A stretch of DNA of 64,000 nt from Isoperla grammatica (taxonomy: Eukaryota; Arthropoda; Insecta; Plecoptera; Perlodidae), in contig OX246741.1 of NCBI GenBank assembly GCA_945910005.1, positions 49,817,298-49,881,297 on the forward strand. Direction: 5' to 3'. This document shows positions 1-10,806 of this stretch, piece after piece (within the stretch, counting starts at the first letter, position 1; each line of letters begins with the position of its first letter). A program made the translations under genes and the position numbers. Under the pieces are notes generated by a model that searched no databases, was not told the origin of the DNA, and saw only the letters and a list, made by a program, of their open reading frames with translations.

Positions 1-1376
1 TGTGTCCTATTTTACAACGCTTATATTAACTTGCCTTGTTTGTCTGGACGAAATCTTTGAATCGATATTCCACCTACTTCTAGATGTTCGATCAAGCTGA
101 AATTTTTTACACAGACGTATTCCTGATGACAATACATGAATCAATTGTCATATTTACTAAATTGTCAATTAGTTCATCATAATTAATTAATTAATGTTTT
201 ACATGGAAATCGATGAATCTTTGAATCGATATTTCACCTACTTTTATATGTCCGATCAAGCTGAAATTTTGTACACAGACGTAGTTCTGATGACAATACA
301 TGAATCAACTGTCATATTTCCTAAATTGTTAATTAATTTATCATAATTAATTAATTTATGTTTTATATGGAAATCGATGTTTAACCCACTTTCCAACGTT
401 AAATCGAATTAAAAGATTTCACACAGACGTATTCCTAATGATAATACACGAATCAATTGTCACATTTACTAAATCGTCAATTAATTCATCAAAATTAATT
501 AATTAATGTTTTATATGAAAATCGATGTACAGTCCACTTCCTAACGTCAAATTGAGTTGAACATTTTTACACAGACGTATTATTAATGACTTCACACGAA
601 TCAATTGTCATATTTACTAAATCGTCAATTAATTCATCATAATTAATTAATTGATGTTTTATATGAGAATTGAAGTTGAACCCACTTCCCAACGTCAATT
701 CGAGTTAAAAGTTTTCACACAGACGTGTTCTTAATGACAATACACGAATCAATTGTCATATTTACTAAATAATCAATTAATTCATCATAATTAATTAATT
801 AATTGATTGATGTTTTATATGGAAATCGATATTTCACCCACTTTCCAACGTTAAACTGAGCTGAACGTTTTCACACAGACGTATTTTTAATGACAATACA
901 CGAATCAATTGTCACATTTACTAAATATTCAATTAATTCATCATAATTAATTAATGTTTTATATGGGAATCGATGTTTCACCCACTTCCCAACGTCGAAT
1001 CAATTTGAAAGTTTTCACACAGACGTATTCTTAATGACAATACATGAATCAATTGTCATATTTACTAAATATTCAATGAAGCCATCATAATTAATTAATT
1101 AATGTTTTAAATGGGAATCGATATTTCACCCATTTCCGAACGTCAAATTGAGCTCAAAGTTTTCACACAGACGTATTTTAATGACAATACATGATTAAAT
1201 AATTAATTAAACCATCATAGTTAATTAATCGATATTTCACCCACTTCCCAACGTCCGATCGAGCTGAAATTTTCACACAGTCGTATTTTCTAAATGACAA
1301 TATATGAATCAATGATCAGATTCACTTATTAATTAATCCACCATGATTAAATTATTAAACAATTAGCTTCATATGG
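1..1376. repeat. 148-bp satellite, about nine diverged units
   Basis: The phrase ACACAGACGTAT recurs at about 111, 275, 423, 571, 719, 875, 1019, 1167 and 1277. Spacing is mostly 148 bp (144-164), and the last unit is shortened to 110 bp. Each unit also carries GAATCAATTGTCATATTTAC, a run of AATTAATT and a CCCACTTCCCAACGTC block. Units differ by scattered substitutions and small indels. The array runs off the left edge, so its true length is unknown. Confidence 0.93.
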
Positions 1377-1656
1377 GAAATTAGTCACAGCTAGTGAGGA
1401 TGGGCCAACCACATGCAGGCATGGTTCGGGACTCAAATATCCGTGACGAAAGCATCGGATATGTTTCTATGCAGCGAGAATGTCAACACGCTCCACTTGT
1501 AAGTATGGTACAACCCCGTGCGGTGAGTCATTCACCATGTACGCATAGGTGCGTTCCCTTCGCGTGGTTCGACCTCACAGTTGATCGTTGGTGTTAGTTG
1601 GTGGTAGTTGGTGCTAGCGCAACTGCTGTTTTCTATCACGGTAGGAATTGATTGTT
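1377..1656. other. Unassigned sequence between satellite and microsatellite
   Basis: This is a moderately GC-balanced stretch with no recognisable gene. Short open frames are present on both strands, but they show no domain and on the minus strand run on into the (TATAA)n tract. Confidence 0.5.
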
Positions 1657-1825
1657 TTAATATAATATAATATAATATAATATAATATAATATAATATAA
1701 TATAATATAATATAATATAATATAATATAATATAATATAATATAATATAATATAATATAATATAATATAATATAATATAATATAATATAATATAATATAA
1801 TATAATATAATATAATATAATATAA
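1657..1825. repeat. (TATAA)n pentanucleotide microsatellite
   Basis: About 34 uninterrupted copies of the 5-bp unit TATAA. The length, with no visible interruption, suggests recent slippage. The three minus-strand open frames here merely spell repeated LYYII and are not genes. Confidence 0.98.
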
Positions 1826-2048
1826 GTCTCCCATAGCCACATAACCCCACTTTTCATAAGCATTATTGGCCGATCGCTGGATCGTGCATGAACGGAACTG
1901 TCCGAAATTCAAGTTTGCAATGCGAGCACGCTAGTTTGCGAGTGAAGTTAACAAGTACAAGTACACAAGTATGCAGTCTTCTAAATTCGGACACGTCCAG
2001 TGAGCATATATTTGATTGCAAGATTCTTTAAGACTCAAAAGTATAAAA

Positions 2049-2349
2049 TAATATTACATGAAAAAAATACTTTTTTTAAAAAACAAAGCTTATATTAAAA
2101 TGCAATAAAAAGTAAAAAATAAATTTTCGCCCAACAAAGTTTTGCCTAACTCGGAAAATAAAAGCGTTGGGCGCTTTCGGTATTGACATAGATAGCAATA
2201 TTCTGCTGTTTATGCAGGGAAAGCGCCCAACGCTTTTATTTTCCGAGTTAGGCAAAACTTTGTTGGGCGAAAATTTATTTTTTACTTTTTAGTGCATTTT
2301 AATATAAGCGTTGTTTTTTAAAAAATGTATTTTTTTCATGTAATATTAT
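2049..2349. mobile_element. Foldback MITE with about 130-bp inverted arms
   Basis: The left arm starting at TAATATTACATG (2049) is repeated almost perfectly in reverse complement, ending CATGTAATATTA at 2349. The arms meet around a spacer of about 40 bp near 2180-2218. The inner arms share AAAGCGTTGGGCG and TTTGTTGGGCGAAAAT. The element is non-coding. A TA duplication outside TTACATG is possible, but the terminal AT-richness leaves the exact ends uncertain. Confidence 0.85.
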
Positions 2350-2559
2350 TAGAAGTGCAACTTCTCAAGTACACCGTGGAACATTTAGATGCAAATCTAC
2401 TAACTAAATATTTGTGCTATTAATACCCTCCGTTCTCTTATATAAGTTGATGTAATGCAACACATTGTTTACATAGTGGGAAATCATTTTTATAAACCAC
2501 TTTGCAATTGAGATTTTGTCAGACATACTGAAGAAATATAGATACAAATTGATATGTTT

Positions 2560-2690
2560 ATTTATTTAATGATGACCATATTTACCATGATAATCGAAAT
2601 GAACAGCGGATGGTTATAGGATCATTAAAAATGCCCACGACATCCATGGCCAAGCCAAGATTCGAACCTGGTACGCGTTGACAGTGGTTT
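2560..2690 (-). mobile_element. tRNA-derived SINE fragment
   Basis: Read on the minus strand, the segment contains CCAGGTTCGAATCTTGGC, a good match to the RNA polymerase III B box in the usual tRNA T-arm context. No convincing acceptor-stem pairing is present, so this is a SINE head rather than a tRNA gene. The 3' limit is not sharp. Confidence 0.45.
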
Positions 2691-4920
2691 ATTAAAGTAA
2701 AATTTAAAATACAGTTGGCTATACTGGTGTAAAAACATTGCAAAGAATACAATTATACCGACATCTTGATATCAGATTGCACTTTATTGCACATATGGCC
2801 CCGATACTCGGATTTTTGATTGTATTTTTATTATTTAATGCTTTTATTATTGTTATGTACATTGTTAATTTTCTTTAGGGAAACATGTCAATCAAAGAAT
2901 TATCATTTTACCATTTGGAAATAGTATACCATTAATTTATAGACGTTTTAACCAAGATAGCTCATTGTAAATCTAGTTTTAAGTAATTACATAATGTGGC
3001 TTCTTAGATGACAATACTATATCACATCTTGAGAAAATAATTATCAAAATAACGAAATCAGGTTAGGTAGATATCATTATGTGTTCGTTCATATCTGTAG
3101 AAGTTGTCTAATCAAAAAAAAAGTTAACAATTGTTATATCAAAGTTTTCATAAACGTTTAAAATAAAAGAGCAACCACCAGCGAAGAGAAATTTTCTTCG
3201 CTCGCTTCATGAAAATAGAGATCCATGGAAAATGCTGTCGTGGAAAACGTGGACAATTTCCACACTGATCGTTTTATAATGGAATATTAAATCCTCCATT
3301 CTTTTTGTTCCGAACTTTTTCTTCTGAAAGGATTATTCGTATTCAGGTCAAGAGTTAAAATGTAGAAAATAGAAAATATAAAGTGCCACAAACACCAATC
3401 CAAGGAAACGAATGCAAAAGTGAATTCCGAAGTTAGAAACTTTCAAGAAAAGCTTTGCAAATATTCCAATTTGTATGTATTTTAAATATGTAAAAAAGTA
3501 TCCTAAATCTTCATAGCAAATGTACACCCAATCTTCCTCTCTGCCTGTAAAGAAAAAAAGGACATTTTATCGCGAGGTGTGATATGGTAAATATGTATCA
3601 TATTTGTTTTAAACAAATTAAATTTTAAATTATTAAAAGTGTTCTCACCTAAAATAATATCTTTACAAACCGAAATCGTAAAACTAAAATATATTCAGCT
3701 TAATGAATCTACGTTATTCCTAAATTGCAAATTAACTTGCATCGTGGTGATATTTCTTTTACAACAGATCCTCGCGGAGTGTAAATCTCCTTAAACCAGG
3801 GACTGAGACCGGAACCAAAACCGGAACCAATGGCCTAAAAGACCCGTATGTTTTTTGTTTTTTTTTATATATATTTTTTTAAATTTTCTTTTCTCGACCG
3901 AAACCAAAACAAATATTATTTTCTACTTTTCGGGTCTTTTTTGGTCTCGATGTCTTTTTAGATCCTAGCTAGCATATAAACGTGCATTAGAAGCCCATAT
4001 AAAATAAACATGTATATTCGAAAACATTGGGACCATACAATACCACTGATTTAAATTGATATTTTATTTGTTATGGAAATATGGAAACCGAAATCAGAAC
4101 GTTTATTATTTTTCGGTTGGAACCAAAACCGGGAAATTTCATTTTTTTCATAACCGAAACCGGAAACAAAACCATAATTAATCTTTAGTCAAGACTGGAA
4201 CCGGAACAAGGACCAATACAAATTTAGGTCTCATTCTCCGCTTTTAGCACTTGTTACAAACTGTTTGTAGATCTTAGACTGTGACACAGAACGGTTCTGA
4301 ATTATCTGTGTAGATATTATAAATAAAACACGGCTTTTATTAGTTGAAGCTACGTTTCGGACATCACAGGTATCAGATGTGATATCGGGTGTCCCGCAAG
4401 GTGGCTGAACACACAGCTGCTGTCACCTTTGTGCTTTTGACGCGTTGAGGCGTATCGGCCAATCAGGTGGCGGAACGCTCGCGCAACGCACCTAACGCGT
4501 CGCTTCTTACACTCTACTGGAATCGCACCTAAAGGATTCGTTTTGTAAACTTAGACACTAAATAATTCCCTAGCAATAATATCAACCTCGTGATTTATGA
4601 AGGAATATACAACATGATGTCACAATATGTAATTAGCCTTGCCAATATTAATGGAAATACTCCTACGCCCGTTGTGTGCGTAGAATACTTCATGAGGTTG
4701 TGTCATACAAAAACAACTCGAAAACAATCTTACTAGAAGACGATTTATAAGCTACTTCGAAAAAAGGGCGAGATTAGAAGTTGCTTCACTGTCACTTTCC
4801 TCAAAAGCTTCTCTCTTAAATTTACCCCAGGGAGAAATAATTTTAGTTGCATAGTTTTTCATAGAGTTGATGAGAATGCCTCTCGGGGTTGTGGCTTGGA
4901 ATATGGTACAATTAGTGGTG
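2691..4920. other. AT-rich stretch with no supportable gene
   Basis: No reading frame, RNA gene or clear transposon terminus is visible. Within it, 3795-4225 contains a scatter of degenerate GGAACC/ACCGAAACC words (listed separately), and 4440-4510 is a short GC-rich segment with several CG-containing words such as ACGCGT. Confidence 0.5.
3795..4225. repeat. Degenerate GGAACC-rich region
   Basis: Words of the type ACCGGAACC and CCGAAACCAAAAC recur irregularly, for example at about 3808-3830, 3897-3910, 4118-4135, 4158-4175 and 4196-4210. The spacing is not constant. The stretch looks like a decayed minisatellite or low-complexity DNA rather than a coding region. Confidence 0.5.
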
Positions 4921-4923
4921 CCA

Positions 4924-4949
4924 GAGGAGGGGGGGTGGGAGGGGGGAGG
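4924..4949 (+). repeat. G-rich tract
   Basis: Four or more G runs lie in 26 bases (GAGGAGG, GGGGGG, GGG and GGGGGG separated by A or T). The composition is compatible with a G-quadruplex, but nothing adjacent suggests a function. Confidence 0.6.
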
Positions 4950-5220
4950 TACCGTGATTACAACAGAAGAAAAATACGAAAATGTTTAGTATATTTTATC
5001 TCAGTTGAAGGGGTATTCAGGTCAGAAACTTAAAAAAAAATCAAACGTATTCCCATCCATGAAAAATAATGATTCATATTTGAACAAAAATTTCTGCTCA
5101 AAAAGAAAGGAAAAAATTAACAAAATCAAAGAATTTGGGCTAGTTGCCCAACAAAAATTTTTCATATGGAAATTAGCATGTATGTGATTTTCATCCTAAG
5201 GCAACAAGACAAAGTAAAGC

Positions 5221-5268
5221 AGATCAGTTTAATTACTGAGTGGGTTGACTCTAAATGTGAATTTATTT
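5221..5268 (+). mobile_element. 3' fragment of SINE family A
   Basis: CTGAGTGGGTTGACTCTAAA followed by a TTTA-rich tail matches the reverse complement of the 3' ends of the copies at 8562-8992 and 37028-37424. Only the last 50 bases are present, as expected of a 5'-truncated insertion. Confidence 0.65.
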
Positions 5269-5485
5269 ATTTATTTTTATTTATACAGATGATTGGGTGT
5301 TCAATATGAACGCAGGAGTTCTTAAGCTTGATTAATATTGTTAGATAGCGGGAACCTACCGTGTCTGTAACCCAATTCCGTCGGCTCGGCCTCGAACCCA
5401 CGGACTCCGAAGTCGACGTAGGGATGGTTCTCACTACTAAGGGATCGGGACGTACCAGTTCAAACAGTTTAGGAATGATAAGTCT
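5262..5485 (-). mobile_element. tRNA-derived SINE (family B)
   Basis: On the minus strand, TTAGTAGTGAGAA resembles an A box and GTGGGTTCGAGGCC, about 45 bases later, resembles a B box. The unit continues for about 200 bases and ends in an AAAT-rich tail at 5262-5290. Its tail abuts the oppositely oriented tail of the family A fragment. The RNA polymerase III boxes indicate SINE ancestry, and no independent tRNA fold is seen. Confidence 0.55.
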
Positions 5486-5539
5486 TTGATTCAAACAATA
5501 AAGGAACAGTAATTTATTAGATTGACATTTATCCTAACC

Positions 5540-5995
5540 GTGGCTGAGTAGTGGCGAATCTGTCTACGGGTTTCCCTGTACAGCTAAATATAGTAGTGCC
5601 GTCGGAGTGCCTCTACCTTGGTTTCCCGGTGTCCGATCCCAGCCTCCGTGTCCGTCCTGGCCGCGTGGGTGTTGTCTCCTTGGCGGCCTTCGTGTCCACT
5701 TGGTCTTGTTCCCTCTTTCTCACTGTTGGATCTTCTCCCGGTCTACCTTGGTGTTGGTCCCCCGATCGTTCCGGTCCCCAGTCGAATGCCCAAAATTACC
5801 CACGTGAACCCCCGCACCTAGACTTTCCTACGTCATACCCCAGTCACCCCCTCTCTGCCTAACACTGGCTGACCCCAGTCATAAATTACCAATCAAACTA
5901 CTCGGTTCGACCCCCTCCCGTGACAATCACGAAAGAGGGGGACCAGGGCTCACTGACGAAGTCAATGAACCAGCCCCCTCCTGAACCGAGCAGTC
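5540..5995. other. GC-rich block of unknown origin
   Basis: This block is markedly richer in C and G than its surroundings. It has an open plus-strand frame (5551-5862) whose product is rich in Ser, Pro and Val and has no recognisable domain. Its right end forms an imperfect inverted repeat: CTACTCGGTTCGA near 5898 pairs with CTGAACCGAGCAG near 5981. The composition suggests the untranslated part of a retroelement or another inserted sequence, but I cannot name a family. Confidence 0.4.
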
Positions 5996-7658
5996 GGCAA
6001 GTTGCCGCGCAACAGGAAATTATAACCGAACAAGACTGACGAAATAGCCGAGCACAGCGCATACTTTACAGTGACAACGGCTGTGAGCAAACACAAGATG
6101 TCAATGTTAAGTATCCATAAATCACGCAATAAAATAACACAAGGTAAAAGTGAAATAAAGAACAAGTACTAATTTTTACGCCACAATATTGATTCTTCAA
6201 TTCACTTCACTTCGAGCTAACTTTTGTAAAAAAATACGAAATGGTTAAACAATTTATATTGCGGTTCAAAAACATTGGTCTACAGTCTAAAGTATATTAA
6301 GTTGCATTAGTTTTTTTGTGTTTGGTTTATTGTTTTAATCTACTGGTTTACGTGTGTGTTTGTACCAGTCGATTAAAAAAATTATTAAAAAACACCGTCA
6401 GAGGTAACGCAAATGACTACACTTCAGACTGTAAACACATTATTATCTCGAACCGCTATAGAAATTGTTGATCACAATTAATTACTTTTACAAAACTTAG
6501 TTCGACGTGATCGTGAATTAAAGTACCAATATTGCCGGTACCGGCGGCTTAAAAATAAAGATTAAAATAATGTTGGTAAATTTAGAAGTCAATGAGCTAA
6601 TTTCCAAAATTCAACTTGTTTCCTTCGCATATTTTAAAAACCTTGTAACGGTGGTTTCTTCAGTCAACCCCGATATTCTCATTCATTAGTAAATGCTGGG
6701 ATTCATTTCTACTTAAAACCAGTAAACATTCGTACGTCTTTCCAGTGTTTCTTCAATACTTAAGCTACATTTAAGACATTTTATATTATATTTGAAGTTT
6801 GGAAACAAGTTTTTTAACTTTTTAAAGCATTGTGCTTCTTATCATTATAATTTTCAGACTACAGACTATCGGTGGCCCAAGCTTAAGGTGTCGCGACACG
6901 GGAAACATTTTCTGAAAACATTTTCAAAATGTTTTCGGTTGGGTGCTGCCACCTGTTGCAATAGTATTGAAACTATCATTGTTTGAACTACATATGACGG
7001 ACAAGAGTCCATAGAGAAGTTCTCTCCTTTAACTTCTCTGGTGGAAGTACCTCAGATAACACTCTGTTATCTTCTCGTGGGTTTAATCAATGAGAATTTA
7101 GTTGCGCAACACAACACGCGTTACATGTTGTACTCGCTCTATTATAGACCTAGTCGGTAAAATCACCTAGCTAGGACCTAGACAAGGTCTACTGGATTTA
7201 CTCCTAGCGGAGTAATTGCGAAGCGCAAAGTGGGACCTAGACAGTAAGCAGAAACATGCAGCGACCTAGACTAGGGTAGGCCTTGGTTATTTGGTATAAT
7301 AGGTTGATCTCCACTCCATCCCATATTCTAGAATTACAACTTACGTAATTTTGTAATTTACTTCCTTGGGTCATGGGAGGCCTAGGTTTGCCACGGTCAA
7401 GGGCCCAGCCAACAACAGGGCACAATATAGACAAACAACACCGAACTAGTCCTGGATCCATCCGATAATGTAAGTCTAGACGGCAGAGTGAAGACATTCT
7501 TGCTTGTCCACATGAAACAGCTTCAACTTGTCAGACCGCAGTAACCTCAATGGCGGGACAACAGATCGACTGGGGTTGTTGTTGTTGTTGTTTTGGTTTT
7601 TTGTTGTAAATAAAAAAACGGTCGGGAAAAAATAAGGACGAAACGTTTATAGATAATG
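5996..7658. other. AT-rich stretch with no supportable gene
   Basis: Nothing with family-level similarity is visible. A small perfect hairpin, GAAAACATTTTCAAAATGTTTTC, lies near 6914. A cluster of GACCTAG words lies at 7140-7275. A (GTT)n run lies near 7577. Confidence 0.5.
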
Positions 7659-7813
7659 GTACGTTTATAGCTACGCGTTGCGAGCGAAGCGAGGGCGCGA
7701 GGTCCAATCAGCGGCCGAGTTTCACGCAAAGAAGTTAATAGTTTCACGCAAACTCGGCCACTGATTGGAGCTCGCGCCTTCGCTTCGCTCGCAACGCGTA
7801 GCTGTTAACGTAC
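7659..7813. mobile_element. GC-rich hairpin MITE
   Basis: The whole 155-bp unit is a near-perfect inverted repeat. The left arm begins GTACGTTTATAGCTACGCG and contains GCGAGCGAAGCGAGG and CCAATCAG. The right arm is its reverse complement with a few mismatches and ends CGTAC. The arms are about 65 bp and the loop about 25 bp. The high GC content in an AT-rich neighbourhood suggests an insertion. No clear target duplication is visible. Confidence 0.8.
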
Positions 7814-7927
7814 TATAAGGTTTAAACTTATGAAGGGTTTTCAAAAATTTCCATTACAGAATAACATCTAAGACACAAGAATAAGTTATTGTTTACGTAC
7901 ACGTTTTGTTTCATTGTGGTATTAGTA

Positions 7928-7963
7928 CACTAGGAAAACGCTCTGTGTGACGCGTTGATAAGC
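7928..7963 (-). repeat. Dispersed transposon-end motif
   Basis: Reverse complement of CAACGCGTCACACAGAGCG followed by TTTTCCTAGTG. The same word occurs at 39322-39343 and 39552-39582, partly at 41763-41785, and in both arms of the hairpin element at 48840-49468. It probably marks a terminus of a dispersed element whose body is not preserved here. Confidence 0.6.
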
Positions 7964-8183
7964 GAGCGCACACATGTCTGTCTACAAACTTTCTGGCGAA
8001 AAATGTTCAAAGCTATCGTCATTGGTCACTGAGATAAAGATAAAAGCGTGTAAACAGCAATCAGATCAATACAAGATCTCTTCACACAAATGTCAGTATT
8101 GGTTGGTTTACACACGGGTCTAAGGATTATGGTTAAAAGTTGAAGCATGCTAAATACATTATAGTGTTCACACACGGTCACTA

Positions 8184-8262
8184 GGTCTAAGAGCCAGGTC
8201 TAAGGATTTAAGAAGTTGGCCAACTTTCAACTCTTAGACCAGGGATTTAAGATTCTTAGACC
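8184..8262. repeat. Imperfect palindrome with GGTCTAAG motifs
   Basis: GGTCTAAGAGCC and GGTCTAAGGATTT on the left mirror CTTAGACC repeats on the right around the centre GAAGTTGGCCAACTTTC. GGTTTACACAC and GTTCACACACGG lie just outside, resembling the termini of the MITE at 41178-41426. It is probably the core of a related inverted-repeat element spanning roughly 8100-8440. Confidence 0.6.
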
Positions 8263-8561
8263 TAACCAATCAGAAGTCGACGTCACTATCGTTTCGCCAA
8301 TCGGAGAGCGACTGCATCAGTCAAATTATTAAATTATTCAGTTTTTATCAGTGTCTAGCAAAGATCTATGTGAACCGAGAGGCTTAGTCCTTGGATATTA
8401 AAACCTTTAAATTAAAACCTAGACCTTAAAAATCTGTGTTAACGCACCATATGCCCCTCACTTGACGCATGCAATAATGATGTCGTGTAAATACAGATGG
8501 CTGGGGGACGGCTCAACCTTACCCGCACGCGAAGAGTATAGTACTTGTGTCATTAAATAAA

Positions 8562-8992
8562 AAATAAATAAATAAATAAATTCAAATTTAGAGTCTACCC
8601 ACTCAGTAACTAAACTGATTTGCAGTGGGGGACTTTAATTTAAAGTGACTAAACCAACCCTGTAGGCTTCGAACACCATCGACGAGTGAGCGATAACCAA
8701 TCATAGATCGATAGTTCAAATATGAAACATATGAATGAATCAGTGATTGGACAGTGCGAACACCTGCGGACAAATGCCAGAATCAACAAGGCCGATTCAG
8801 AACAACTTTGAATTTATTGAGTGCTTCGTTGCTAGGACGGCTCCAAAGTCACCGTTTACTTATTCCTAAGCCAAGAAGTAATGGAATTGAATCGACATTA
8901 GAAGTTAAAAAATTTCTCCCTGAAGCGGGATTTGAACCCGAGACCTTCTGAATTGGAAGCAGGGATGCTATCCACTGGACCAACGAGCCATC
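8562..8992 (-). mobile_element. tRNA-derived SINE (family A), copy 1
   Basis: The minus strand starts with a tRNA-like head: GGCTCGTTGGTCCAGTGG (A box) and CTCGGGTTCAAATCCCG (B box), with an anticodon-arm-like segment between. About 350 bp of body follows, ending with GAGTGGGTAGACTC and a (ATTT)n tail at 8562-8582. The body is about 90% identical by eye to 37028-37424. The poorly pairing acceptor ends mark this as a SINE head rather than a functional tRNA. Confidence 0.85.
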
Positions 8993-9359
8993 AACGATTT
9001 TACTAGGTTTCACTTGTTTTTTGGATTCTTCATCTGATTGTTACTATAATTACATAACACTCACTAAGAACAAAGTTTTAAATGCTTGTGTCAATAATCA
9101 AAACTACTGTAAATAATGTATTAGGCATATCAGATTTGGAGCACTTAATTATAGTTGAGCTAGATATAATAGGTAAACTGAACGTCATCGCTCACAGCGC
9201 ACTCTACCTGTCATACGGTCTCCCATAGCCAGCTCTTATTTTGCCGTTACTGTGTTTAAAAAAAAAATATGTCGGGTAACTTTTGTGTAACTTAGCCAAT
9301 GCTATGCATCAAATCGCCATAAAATGAACATATACATGACGGGAAAAATCTTTTAAAAA

Positions 9360-9620
9360 TATGGCTATCAGCACATTTTGCGGTCATTTTGTTTCATAAA
9401 AAAATTAACCAGTAACTATTGTGTTACTTTTTAACTTAAGAAACCATTTTCCCACAATACTATTCACATTCAATTCAGATCGAGGCTTGTGGATGTTTCA
9501 ATTTCAACTTGATCGGACTCTCCGTTCGACCGCTATCACGAGATTAGCGGTAAAGATCCCTTCTTCCAATGCAGAAGGTCTTGGGTTCAAATCCCGTTCA
9601 GGCATAAGTTTTATACTTTT
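9360..9620 (+). mobile_element. Dispersed family R1 joined to tRNA-like 3' half
   Basis: GATCGGACTCTCCGTTCGAC at 9511-9530 and CGCTATC just after it match the R1 copies at 9725-9950, 28305-28530 and 41040-41465. Where the other copies continue with a GACAGAAA-type sequence, this one continues with CTTCCAATGCAGAAGG and GGGTTCAAATCCCG, the 3' half of the family A SINE head. It is therefore a chimera, formed either by template switching or by insertion followed by deletion. Confidence 0.65.
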
Positions 9621-9724
9621 AATAAGATTAAATTTCATAACTTTTTGTCTGAGGGAAAGTTGATCAAGCTCCAGCTGTTCTTTGTCACGATTGTTAAACA
9701 TTAGTACATTTTTTCTCATTTTTT

Positions 9725-9950
9725 GTCGCCATTTTGTTTCAGAAGAATATGTCTCAAGAATTGTATTGTAACTGTAACTTTTCAAACTATATTGCCACAA
9801 AACTAATGGCGTTTAATTACATTGATGTTCCACATTTCAACTTGATCGGACTTTCCGTTCGACCGCTATCGCAAGACAGAAAGTAAAGAAACAGAACGAG
9901 TGCTATAGAAGTAGAATGTGACGCCCGCTACGCTTACTTAATAACTGATA
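9725..9950 (+). mobile_element. Dispersed family R1, copy
   Basis: Contains CAAAACTAATGGCGTTTAAT, then CAACTTGATCGGACTTTCCG, TTCGACCGCTATCGC, GACAGAAAG and a CG-rich segment ending near TTACTTAATAA. The order of blocks matches 28305-28530 and the minus-strand copy at 41040-41465. There is no coding capacity and no clear terminal repeats, so the class is unknown. Confidence 0.7.
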
Positions 9951-10144
9951 ATAGTTTTCAAAACATTTTGGGGTCCATCAAGTCAACCTTTATCAAAACT
10001 GCGTGAAAGTCAAAGTGGAGGTTTGCAGTTCATATCACCGTGAGTTCATTGACTCAATAAAAATAATCTCATCGCTTTCTTAAGAAACCCAAATCTGACA
10101 GATGCAAGATAAATAAATCCACTGTATTTATAGGCCTAATCACA

Positions 10145-10177
10145 ACAAACGGAACTATATCATATAGTTCCGTTTGT
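10145..10177. repeat. Perfect hairpin, 15-bp arms
   Basis: ACAAACGGAACTATA and its exact reverse complement are separated by TCA. It could be the remains of a tiny MITE; a regulatory role cannot be judged. Confidence 0.75.
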
Positions 10178-10300
10178 GTTTTTTTGTGTGTGTTTTTGTT
10201 TTTTATTGTCTTGTTATGTTTGTGTTTGCTGTGTGTTATTTGTTGTGTGTACGTCTAAAACGTGTCTTCATTAAATTGGCGGCTTACCTTTTTAAGATAT

Positions 10301-10357
10301 AGTCTTTCTGTACGTTCGCTTCATATAGTCTATATGAAGCGAACGTACTGAAAGACT
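10301..10357. repeat. Near-perfect hairpin, about 28-bp arms
   Basis: AGTCTTTC, one extra base, then GTACGTTCGCTTCATATAG is followed immediately by its reverse complement ending TGAAAGACT. The loop is essentially absent. Such uninterrupted palindromes are unstable in replication, so this one is likely young or an element end. Confidence 0.75.
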
Positions 10358-10806
10358 CATTGTTAGAGGCTATTCAACGTAAGAATGACTGACCTTGAGA
10401 CTGCACACTCTTTGCATTTTGGTTTGTAAATGGAATTTGTTCATTTAAATCTCATGAATACTAGAAGATGTTCAGTTAAATCACTTGACATTCTTTAATT
10501 GTTAAATTCTGTTGTGCCTGCCGATTTTGGTCCCAAAATCCGTCTGAAGGTCGGTCATTCTTAAATTAAATGAACTCTAGCTGCAGAATTTCTTACTACT
10601 TAGTTAAATTGGTTAAATCTATAATAAACTGTGTTATCGCCCTGCTAATCGTACCAAATGTGATCTTATTATGAATTAGCTGACAATGACTAAGTCTATT
10701 ACACGATATTGATGGAAATGTTTACCCAAACAGTTTTATCTAACGGACAGGAATTATCAATACAGTGTTTTTACTCAGCGAGTCTAACTAATGGAGCGGT
10801 CCCTTA

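Larger units (their letters stand above)
9951..10806. other. AT-rich stretch with two perfect hairpins
   Basis: No gene is visible. The two hairpins at 10145-10177 and 10301-10357 are listed separately. Confidence 0.5.

Noticed and set aside
8930..8992. Functional tRNA gene
   Set aside because: A and B boxes are present, but the acceptor stem does not pair, and the unit continues into a 350-bp SINE body found again at 37 kb.
9504..9800. 98-codon minus-strand frame containing RDLNPRPSALE
   Set aside because: This peptide is what the reverse complement of a tRNA-like T arm encodes; the frame arises from SINE sequence.
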